DNA of 9,672 nucleotides, from NCBI GenBank assembly GCA_013696915.1, contig JACCXR010000533.1:1-9672 (forward strand), given 5' to 3'. Below, in pieces: positions 1 through 6,577 of this stretch. This DNA is from Euzebyaceae bacterium. Lineage in GTDB: Bacteria > Actinomycetota > Nitriliruptoria > Euzebyales > Egibacteraceae. The stretch's first letter is position 1. Each line of letters begins with the position of its first letter. The position numbers and the translations under genes are program-made. The notes below the pieces were generated by a model. That model was not told the origin of the DNA. It ran no database searches and was given only the letters and a program-made list of their open reading frames with translations.

Positions 1-32
1 GCGGCAACGCCGGCACGCTGTTCGGGCTGTGA
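1..32 (+). CDS. 3' end of an unidentified upstream gene
   Basis: Read in the frame that ends at the TGA at 30-32, the first bases give a C-terminus GNAGTLFGL. The next gene's ribosome site and ATG follow 10 and 23 bases later, which is the spacing expected of an upstream operon member. Nine residues are too few to assign a family. The call rests on an open frame ending in a well-placed stop, so even the presence of a gene is an inference. Confidence 0.45.
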   Translation, partial: GNAGTLFGL

Positions 33-42
33 CGGCCTCCAC

Positions 43-47
43 AGGAG
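43..47 (+). promoter_or_regulatory. Ribosome binding site that sets the CoA ligase start
   Basis: AGGAG lies 8 bases before the ATG at 56. It favours that ATG over the in-frame GTG at 29, which would overlap the previous stop codon and has no comparable purine-rich site upstream. Confidence 0.75.
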
Positions 48-55
48 ACACGGCG

Positions 56-1396
56 ATGCCGGACGGGACGTACTGGAACCGCGAGATCGAGACCATGGGG
101 CCGCGCGACGTGCGCGCGCTCCAGGACAGCCGCCTGCGGACCCAGCTGGACTACCTCGCCGAGCGCTCGCCCTTCTACGCCCGGAAGTTCGCCGACACCG
201 GGTTCCCGGCAGATCGGGTCACCTCGGTCGCCGACCTGCGCGACGCGCCGTTCACGGAGAAGACCGAGCTGCGCGACAGCCAGATCGCCGACCCGCCGCT
301 CGGCTCCCACGCCGCGGCCTCGATGGAGGAGGTCATCCGGCTGCACTCCTCGAGCGGCACCACCGGCCGCCCGAGCTACGTCGGCATCACCCGGCGCGAC
401 CGCGACATCTGGACGGAGGTCGTGAGCCGCGTCTACTACTGCGAGGGCGTCCGGCCCACCGACGTGGTCGTCCACGGTTTCGGGCTCGGCTTCTTCGTCG
501 GCGGCCTCCCCCTCAAGGACGCGCTGGAGAACATCGGCGCGACCTTCGTGCCGATCGGCACCGGGGCCTCCGACCGGCTCGTCACCGCGATCGCCGACGC
601 CGCCGGGACGGTCCTGACCTGCACCCCCTCCTACGCGAAGTACCTCGCCGAGCACGTCCGTGAGAAGCTCGCGATGGAGCCGTCGGACCTCAAGCTGCAG
701 CGCGTCCTGCTCGGCGCCGAGCCCGGCGGCGCCATCGAGGCGGTTCGCGGCCGGATCGCCTCCGACTACGGGGCCTTCGTGACCGAGGGCCTCGGCAACG
801 CCGACGTCCTGCCGGTCTACGCCGCGACCTGCGAGCAGCTGGACGGCAACCACGTCCTCGCCCCGGAGTTCCTCGCCCTCGAGGTCATCGACCCGGACAC
901 CGGTGAGGTCCTGGAGTGGGAGGACGGCGTCCGCGGCGAGCTCGTCGCCACCCACCTGGAACGGCAGTGCGTCCCACTCGTCCGGTTCCGCACCCGCGAC
1001 CGCGTCGAGGTGAAGATGTCGCCGTGCCCCTGCGGGCGCACCGGTCCGCGCATCACCTGCGTCGGCCGCACGGACGACATGCTGATCGTCGCCGGCGTGA
1101 ACGTGTGGCCGTCCGCGATCACCGACGTCGTCGCCGCGCTCCACCCCCGGACGACCGGCAACATCCAGATCGTGCTCGACGAGCCGGGACCGAAGGTCGA
1201 CCCGCCGCTGCGGATCCAGGCGGAGCACGGCGACCGGGCCGGCGACCTCGACGCGCTGCGCTGGGAGCTCGAGAGCCTGCTGCGCGAGAAGCTCGTCGTG
1301 AAGACCGCGGTCGAGCTCGTGCCCGCCGGCCGGCTGCCGCGCTTCGAGATGAAGGCGCAGTTGATCCGCAAGCGGTACGAGGAGACCCCGACCTGA
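56..1396 (+). CDS. PaaK-like (phenylacetate-CoA ligase family) acyl/aryl-CoA ligase
   Basis: A 446-residue adenylate-forming enzyme, the usual length for PaaK relatives. It should activate a carboxylic acid with ATP to an acyl-adenylate and then to the CoA thioester in the cytoplasm. The N-terminus has the family pattern of an Arg/Leu-rich helix followed by SPFYARKF. The phosphate-binding loop SSSGTTGRP is at residues 98-106, the VRFRTRD core motif at 309-315, GRTDDMLIVAGVNVWPS (hinge region) at 337-353, and the small C-terminal domain carries a Lys in EMKAQ (K433) where the family keeps its catalytic lysine. C259, H266, C324 and C326 (CPCGRT) could form a zinc site. The start was chosen at ATG 56 from its ribosome site. 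The gene precedes hyuA by 14 bases. Family is sure; substrate is not. Phenylacetate is only the name-giving substrate, and a beta-keto acid made by the next two genes is the inference from context. Confidence 0.9.
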   Translation: MPDGTYWNREIETMGPRDVRALQDSRLRTQLDYLAERSPFYARKFADTGFPADRVTSVADLRDAPFTEKTELRDSQIADPPLGSHAAASMEEVIRLHSSSGTTGRPSYVGITRRDRDIWTEVVSRVYYCEGVRPTDVVVHGFGLGFFVGGLPLKDALENIGATFVPIGTGASDRLVTAIADAAGTVLTCTPSYAKYLAEHVREKLAMEPSDLKLQRVLLGAEPGGAIEAVRGRIASDYGAFVTEGLGNADVLPVYAATCEQLDGNHVLAPEFLALEVIDPDTGEVLEWEDGVRGELVATHLERQCVPLVRFRTRDRVEVKMSPCPCGRTGPRITCVGRTDDMLIVAGVNVWPSAITDVVAALHPRTTGNIQIVLDEPGPKVDPPLRIQAEHGDRAGDLDALRWELESLLREKLVVKTAVELVPAGRLPRFEMKAQLIRKRYEETPT

Positions 1397-1410
1397 GAAG
1401 GGCGAAGGCC

Positions 1411-3483
1411 ATGGCAGAGCGTCGCTACATCGTCGCCGTCGATATCGGAGGCACGTTCTCCGACCTCGTCTGCCTCGACCGCGAGTCCGGGGAGATGCGC
1501 ATCATGAAGGTGCCCTCGACCCCGCCGACGTTCATCGACGGCGTGATGAGCGCGCTGGAGAAGATCGCCATCCCGCCCGAGGACATGGCGGTGTTCAAGC
1601 ACGGCTCGACGATCGCGACGAACGCGATCATCCAGCGCAGGGGCGCGCGCACGGCCGTCGTCACGACGGAGGGCTTTCGGGACGTCCTCGGCGCGGCCCG
1701 CGCGGACCGCACCGACCACTTCGACCTGTCGTCGATGGACCGCCCGCCGCTCGTCCCCCGCCGCGACGTGCTCGGGGTGCGGGAGCGCGTCGACTCCGAG
1801 GGCACCGCGGTCGTGCCGCTCGACGACGACAGCCTGGCCCGCGCGATCGACCTGCTCCGTAAGCGGGACATGGAGGCCGTCGCGGTCGTCTTCCTGAACT
1901 CCTTCATGAACCCCGACCACGAGTACCGGGCCCTGCACGCCATCCGCGAGGCGCTGCCCGACGCTTACGTGTGCTGCTCCTACGACATCCTGCCGGAGCT
2001 CAAGGAGTTCGAGCGCACCTCGACGACGGCGGTCAACGCCTATATCGGCCCCATCCTCGACCGGTACCTGTCGCAGCTCACCGCCCGCCTCGCGGACTGG
2101 GGCTTCCGCAACGAGATGTTCATCATCCACTCCGGCGGCGGCGTGATGAGCATGGACGCCGCGCGCCGCCTGCCGGCGCGCACGTGCATGTCCGGGCCGG
2201 CCGGCGCCGCCGTGGGCGCCGCCTACATCGGCGGGCTCGCGGGCTTCGACAACCTCATCAGCTTCGACATGGGCGGCACCTCCTGCGACCTCGCGCTCAT
2301 CTCCGCCGGTCAACCCAACCAGGAGACCGGCTGGAAGATCGAGCACAAGATCCCCGTGCAGTTCCCCGCGGTGGACGTCCACGCCATCGGCGCCGGCGGC
2401 GGCACGATCGCCTGGATCGACCGCGCCGGGACGCTGCGGTCGGGACCGCAGAGCGCCGGCGCCACCCCGGGTCCGGCCGCGTACGCGACCGGCGGGACGG
2501 AGCCGACCAACACCGACGCGAACCTCGTCCTCGGCCGGCTCAACCCCGCCACCTTCCTGGGCGGCGAGCTGTCGATCGACCCCGCGCTCGCCGAGGAGGC
2601 CGTGCGCTCCAAGGTCGCCGAGCCGCTCGGCATGGGCCTGGAGGAGGCGGCCGAGGGCATCCTGCGGGTGTCGAACGCGAACATGGTCGACGCCGCCCGG
2701 CTCATCAGCGTCGAGCGCGGCTACGACCCGCGCGACTACGCCTTCGTCGCCTTCGGGGGCGCGGGGCCGCTGCACGCCGCGTACTGCGCGAGCGAGCTGT
2801 CGATCCCGTCGGTGATCGTGCCGCGCAACCCCGGGCTGGCGAGCGCGTTCGGCCAGCTGCGCGTCGAGATCCGCGACGACTACCAGCGACCGCTGCTCAC
2901 CAAGCACGTGAACATGACGCCGACGATCCTCGAGAAGGCCTACGGCGAACTTGAGACGCTCGCGCGGCAGTCGCTGGAGGGTGAGGGCATCGCCGCGGGC
3001 GAGGTGCGGCTCGAGCGCACGATTGACCTGAAGTACTACCCGCAGACGACCTACCTCAACGTCGCCGTGCCGGACGGGCCGATCACCGACGAGACCCTCG
3101 ACGACCTCGTGGGGGAGTTCCTCGCCCGACACGAGCGCGAGTTCGGCTACTCCGTCCCGCTGGAGTTCACCAGCGTCGAGTTCGTGAACGCCCGGCTCAC
3201 CGCCCACGGCCCCGCGCCGGTCGGCGACCTCCAGCGGGATCCTGCGCGGGGGGAGGCCGCGGACGCCCTGACCGGGACCCGCCAGGCCTTCTTCTCCGAG
3301 GCCGGCGGGTGGGTCGCCACCGACCTCTACGACCGCGAGACCCTCCACGCCGGCGCGGCCTTCACGGGCCCGGCCATCGTCGAGCAGGGCGACTCGACGA
3401 CCGTCGTCCCGCCGGGCGCGACCGCGCGGGTCGACGATTACGGGAACCTGATCCTCGACGTCCGCGCGATGCGCCGTGACTGA
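1411..3483 (+). CDS. HyuA-type hydantoinase/oxoprolinase/ketone carboxylase, ATPase subunit
   Basis: A 690-residue protein, the standard length for N-methylhydantoinase A and related subunits. These proteins use an actin/hexokinase-like ATPase fold to phosphorylate a substrate, driving either cyclic amide opening or carboxylation of a ketone together with a HyuB partner. Seen in order: phosphate loop DIGGTFSD (11-18); HGSTIATNAIIQRRGART (64-81) and GFRDVL (88-93); EFERTSTTAVNAYIGP (199-214); SGGGVM (241-246) and MSGPAGAAVGA (260-270); second phosphate loop FDMGGTSCDLALI (285-297); AIGAGGGTIAWID (325-337); FGGAGPLHAA (448-457); PGLASAFG (474-481); and EFGYSVP (577-583). The start at ATG 1411 begins just before the first motif and has AAGGG 8 bases upstream; the same frame stays open upstream only as a shadow of the ligase. 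Residues 541-550 (KYYPQTTYLN) differ from the more usual RY-x-GQ motif. Family is certain; whether it carboxylates or hydrolyses is open. Confidence 0.93.
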   Translation: MAERRYIVAVDIGGTFSDLVCLDRESGEMRIMKVPSTPPTFIDGVMSALEKIAIPPEDMAVFKHGSTIATNAIIQRRGARTAVVTTEGFRDVLGAARADRTDHFDLSSMDRPPLVPRRDVLGVRERVDSEGTAVVPLDDDSLARAIDLLRKRDMEAVAVVFLNSFMNPDHEYRALHAIREALPDAYVCCSYDILPELKEFERTSTTAVNAYIGPILDRYLSQLTARLADWGFRNEMFIIHSGGGVMSMDAARRLPARTCMSGPAGAAVGAAYIGGLAGFDNLISFDMGGTSCDLALISAGQPNQETGWKIEHKIPVQFPAVDVHAIGAGGGTIAWIDRAGTLRSGPQSAGATPGPAAYATGGTEPTNTDANLVLGRLNPATFLGGELSIDPALAEEAVRSKVAEPLGMGLEEAAEGILRVSNANMVDAARLISVERGYDPRDYAFVAFGGAGPLHAAYCASELSIPSVIVPRNPGLASAFGQLRVEIRDDYQRPLLTKHVNMTPTILEKAYGELETLARQSLEGEGIAAGEVRLERTIDLKYYPQTTYLNVAVPDGPITDETLDDLVGEFLARHEREFGYSVPLEFTSVEFVNARLTAHGPAPVGDLQRDPARGEAADALTGTRQAFFSEAGGWVATDLYDRETLHAGAAFTGPAIVEQGDSTTVVPPGATARVDDYGNLILDVRAMRRD

Positions 3484-3491
3484 CCCCCGCG

Positions 3492-3497
3492 AAGGAG
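3492..3497 (+). promoter_or_regulatory. Ribosome binding site of the HyuB-type gene
   Basis: AAGGAG in the 24-base gap after the hyuA-type stop, 10 bases before ATG 3508. It supports independent loading of ribosomes on the second subunit gene. Confidence 0.7.
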
Positions 3498-3507
3498 CGA
3501 CGAAGCG

Positions 3508-5382
3508 ATGACCTCCGCACTGGAATCGATGGACCCGATCACCTTCACCGTCCTGCGCAACGGCCTGCGGGCGATGTGCTCCCAGGGCTCCGCCCTGGTG
3601 GAACGCGTCGCGTGGGGCCCGGTCATCACCCAGGGCCGCGACTACTCCGTGGGCGTGCTCACGGCCGACGGGCACCTCGTCAGCCACGGCACCGTCGACA
3701 TCACGCCGCACATGGGCACGTTCGAGTTCTCCGTCCGGGCGATCCGCGAGGACTTCGACGACGACTTCTCGCCCGGCGACGTCTTCATCGTCAACGACCC
3801 ATACCGCGCCGGCACGCACAACCAGGACGTCCGCATCCTGCGCCCGGTGTTCGTCGACGGCGAGCTGTTCGCGTGGGCCGTCGCCTGCGCCCACTGGTCC
3901 GACATGGGCGGGCCCATCCCCGGAACCTTCAACCCCGGGGCCACCGAGGCGTGGGCCGAGGGCATCGTCATCCCGCCGATGCGGCTGTACCAGAACGACG
4001 AGCAGGTCCGCTCGACGTTCCAGATGATCAAGATGAACGTCCGCGTGCCCCACGAGCGCATGGGCGACGCGGCCGCCCAGTACCAGGCGACCAGGCTGCT
4101 GGAGCGCCGGCTGCGCGAGTACATCGACCGCTACGGCAAGGACACCGTGACGCAGGGCTTCGAGGCGATCATGGACTACGCCGAGCAGCTCTTCCGCGCC
4201 GAGCTCGCGGAGCTGCCCGACGGCGAGTACACGTACTCGGACTTCTGCGACCACGACATCGGCCGGCCGGACCACCCGCGGGTGAAGTTCACGTGCAAGC
4301 TGACGATCGCGGACGACACCGTCACCGTGGACTGGACCGACTCCGACGACGCGCCCGTCGGGCCTGCGGGGCTCACGCTGCCCGCCCTGTCCAGCGCCAC
4401 CTACGACGGGACGCTGCACTGCTTCCCGCACCTCGTCCCGCTGAACCACGGCATCATCCGGACGCTCGACATCCGCACCCGCCCCGGCTCCGCGACGCAC
4501 GTGCTGCACCCGACCCCGGTCGCCGGCTACTGCGCGTCCGGCTACGAGAAGTGCGACACCGCGATGATGGGCTCGTGGGGACAGGTGTTCGCCGCGGCCG
4601 GCCGGCCCGAGATGGTCTTCGGCGGGACGGTGAACCTGCAGAACTGCTGCATCGGCGGCATGCACCCGAGGACCGGGCAGCGGTACGTGTCCTACACGTG
4701 GTCCGAGGGCGGGCAGGGCGCCCGCAGCTACGCGGACGGGCCGAGCTTCGCGATGTTCCTCTACGGCGCCGGCGCCCAGAACCAGCCCATCGAGGTGCAC
4801 GAGCGCTGGTACCCGTTCCTCTACGAGCGCTTCGAGGTGGAGCCCGACTCCGCCGGCGAGGGCCGCTACCGCGGCGGCTACGGCTCGCATCGCCGCTGGC
4901 GGCTCACCGGCGACGCGGTCAATTCCATCCACGGCGACCGCGGCGAGGTCACGCCTCCCGGCGTAGCCGGGGGGACCAACGGCGGGCCCAACCGCCTGGT
5001 GCTGAACATCGGCACCGAGGACGAGAACGACCTCGGGATGTTCGCGACCAACGTCCCGCTGCGGTCCGGCGACGTCATCGACTTCGTCTCCAACGGCGGA
5101 GGCGGCTTCGGCGAGCCGCTCGACCGCGAGCCCGCGGCCGTCCGAGAGGAGGTCATCGACGGCTACCTGTCGATCGGCAAGGCCCGCGAGGTCTACGGCG
5201 TCGTCGTCGAGGCCGTCGACCCCGACGTGCACGACTACCGGATCGACGAGGCCGCCACCGACGAGCTGCGCGCGTCGCTGCGCGGCCGCACCCTGCCGGA
5301 GGGCTACGGGCCCGGCGAGGTCCACCCGGACGGCAAGAAGGCCGCCGCGCTGCTCGGCATGGGAGGAGGGAAGCCGCGGTGA
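3508..5382 (+). CDS. HyuB-type hydantoinase/oxoprolinase/ketone carboxylase, catalytic partner subunit
   Basis: A 624-residue HyuB-family protein, the obligate partner of the gene before it. Visible motifs: MDPITFTVLRNGL (8-20), the usual N-terminus; GRDYSVGVLTADGHLVSHG (43-61); PGDVFIVNDPYRAGTHNQD (89-107); AHWSDMGGPIPGTFNPGA (128-145); EGIVIPPMRLY (151-161); GRYRGGYG (452-459); GGGGFGEP (530-537); and a YLSIGKAREVYGVVV segment near the end. H104, D107 and H129 (spacing +3 and +25) match the arrangement I recall for the metal ligands of the acetone carboxylase alpha subunit. The protein is somewhat longer than many HyuB proteins, with a polar, Gly-rich tail of about 40 residues beyond the usual end, and shorter than acetone carboxylase alpha as I recall it. 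Its last codons carry the ribosome site of the thiolase, whose GTG start overlaps its stop. Pairing with HyuA is certain by family; the reaction is inferred. Confidence 0.92.
   Translation: MTSALESMDPITFTVLRNGLRAMCSQGSALVERVAWGPVITQGRDYSVGVLTADGHLVSHGTVDITPHMGTFEFSVRAIREDFDDDFSPGDVFIVNDPYRAGTHNQDVRILRPVFVDGELFAWAVACAHWSDMGGPIPGTFNPGATEAWAEGIVIPPMRLYQNDEQVRSTFQMIKMNVRVPHERMGDAAAQYQATRLLERRLREYIDRYGKDTVTQGFEAIMDYAEQLFRAELAELPDGEYTYSDFCDHDIGRPDHPRVKFTCKLTIADDTVTVDWTDSDDAPVGPAGLTLPALSSATYDGTLHCFPHLVPLNHGIIRTLDIRTRPGSATHVLHPTPVAGYCASGYEKCDTAMMGSWGQVFAAAGRPEMVFGGTVNLQNCCIGGMHPRTGQRYVSYTWSEGGQGARSYADGPSFAMFLYGAGAQNQPIEVHERWYPFLYERFEVEPDSAGEGRYRGGYGSHRRWRLTGDAVNSIHGDRGEVTPPGVAGGTNGGPNRLVLNIGTEDENDLGMFATNVPLRSGDVIDFVSNGGGGFGEPLDREPAAVREEVIDGYLSIGKAREVYGVVVEAVDPDVHDYRIDEAATDELRASLRGRTLPEGYGPGEVHPDGKKAAALLGMGGGKPR
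5364..5369 (+). promoter_or_regulatory. Ribosome binding site that sets the thiolase GTG start
   Basis: AGGAGG, within a run of repeated GGA, lies inside the end of the HyuB-type gene and 9 bases before the GTG at 5379. It supports a four-base GTGA overlap start and translational coupling of thiolase to HyuB. Confidence 0.75.
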
Positions 5383-6572
5383 AGTTCGAGCGAGCCTGCA
5401 TCCCCCTCGACGGCGCGTGGTCGTCGCCCTTCGCGCGCTGGCAGGGCCCGCTCGCCGAGACGTCCAGCCTCGACCTCGCGGCGGCGGTCACCACCCGCGC
5501 GCTCGCCGACCGCGGCGTCGACCCCGCCGATCTCACGCAGGTGATCCTCGGCTGGACGATCCCGCAGGAGGGCGCCTTCTACGGCGCGCCGACCCTCGCC
5601 GGCAGGATCGGCGCGCCGGGCGTCACCGGCCCGATGATCGCCCAGGCGTGTGCGACCTCGGCCGCCGCCGTCACCGCCGCCGCCCTCGGCGTGGACGCCG
5701 ACCCGGACCAGCTGACGCTCGTGGCCCTGTCCGACCGCACGAGCAACGGCCCCCACATCGTCTACCCGGCGCCGTCGGCGCAGGGCGGCACCGCCCGCCA
5801 CGAGGACTGGGTGACGGAGAACTTCCGCCGCGACCCCTGGGCCGGCGAGCCGATGGTCCGCACCGCCGAGGCGGTCGCGGCCGAGGCCGGGATCGGTCGC
5901 GGGGAGATCGACGACGTCACCGCGCTGCGCTACGCGCAGTACGAGCAGGCGCTCGCCGACGACCGGGCATTCCAGCGGCGGTACATGGTCCCCGTGGAGC
6001 TGCCCGGCCGAAGGGGCGCGACGACGGTCGTCGACGCCGACGTCGGCGTCCGTCCGACCACGCTCGACGCGCTGACCGAGCTCGCGCCGCTCGAGCCGGA
6101 CGGGGTCGTGACCTACGGCAGCCAGACGCACCCCGCCGACGGGGCGGCCGGAGCGCTCGTCACCGGCGAGCGCCGGGCACGCGCGCTCGGCGCCGGCGAT
6201 GGCATCGTGCGGCTGCTCGCGTCGGGGGTCGCCAGGGTCGAGCGGGCGCGGATGCCCAGGGCCCCCGTCCCCGCCTCGCAGGCGGCGCTGCGCGACGCCG
6301 GGTTGAGCTTCGGCGACGTCGACGCCGTGACGACCCACAACCCGTTCGCCGTGAACGACATCTGGTTCTCGCGCTGCACCGGCATCGCCGTGGAGGACAT
6401 GAACCTCTACGGGTCGAGCCTCGTGTACGGGCACCCCCAGGCACCGACCGGCGCGCGCCTCCTCGCCGAGCTGATCGCGACCCTGCGACTGCGCGGCGGC
6501 GGCGTCGGGCTGTTCGCGGGCTGCGCCGCGGGCGACACCGGCATGGCTCTCCTCGTTCGGGTCGAGGACTGA
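5379..6572 (+). CDS. Thiolase (acetyl-CoA acyltransferase family)
   Basis: A 397-residue thiolase, normal length for the family, likely cleaving a beta-ketoacyl-CoA with free CoA to acetyl-CoA and a shortened acyl-CoA, or running the reverse condensation. The catalytic set is complete: nucleophile C91 in QACATSAAAV (89-98), N321 in HNPFAVND (320-327) where the family has NEAF, H352 in YGHPQAPTGAR (350-360), and second cysteine C382 in AGCAAGDTGMALL (380-392). The C91-H352-C382 spacing (261, 30) nearly equals that of classic bacterial thiolase. RTSNGPHIVYP (120-130) and THPADGAAGAL (250-260) match conserved loops. The motifs are divergent from canonical NQLCGSG and CIGGGQG, so this is not a housekeeping acetoacetyl-CoA thiolase. 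It starts on GTG overlapping the HyuB stop, and the same frame runs open far upstream only as a shadow. The context suggests the last step of a carboxylation, CoA-activation and thiolysis route. Family is sure; substrate unknown. Confidence 0.9.
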   Translation: MKFERACIPLDGAWSSPFARWQGPLAETSSLDLAAAVTTRALADRGVDPADLTQVILGWTIPQEGAFYGAPTLAGRIGAPGVTGPMIAQACATSAAAVTAAALGVDADPDQLTLVALSDRTSNGPHIVYPAPSAQGGTARHEDWVTENFRRDPWAGEPMVRTAEAVAAEAGIGRGEIDDVTALRYAQYEQALADDRAFQRRYMVPVELPGRRGATTVVDADVGVRPTTLDALTELAPLEPDGVVTYGSQTHPADGAAGALVTGERRARALGAGDGIVRLLASGVARVERARMPRAPVPASQAALRDAGLSFGDVDAVTTHNPFAVNDIWFSRCTGIAVEDMNLYGSSLVYGHPQAPTGARLLAELIATLRLRGGGVGLFAGCAAGDTGMALLVRVED

Positions 6573-6577
6573 CGCCC

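Noticed and set aside
29..55. GTG 29 as the start of the CoA ligase
   Set aside because: It would overlap the preceding stop codon, add nine residues not typical of the family, and ignore the well-spaced AGGAG before ATG 56.
916..1410. An N-terminal extension of 165 residues on the HyuA-type protein
   Set aside because: The extension is an Arg/Pro-rich frame-shifted reading of the ligase gene. The family N-terminus begins just after ATG 1411, which has its own ribosome site.
817..5325. A 1502-codon open frame on the minus strand, antisense to the ligase, HyuA and HyuB genes
   Set aside because: It is rich in Arg, Gly, Val, Ala and Asp with no recognisable domain, and lies opposite three genes with unmistakable family motifs. 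Long antisense frames are expected where third positions are nearly all G or C.
3576..5378. A 601-residue extension of the thiolase frame across the HyuB gene
   Set aside because: Its composition is Arg/Ala/Pro-rich without motifs; the thiolase fold is complete from GTG 5379.
5417..6577. An extension of the ATPase frame across the thiolase gene
   Set aside because: It is another GC-driven shadow; the ATPase has normal family length when started at GTG 6578.
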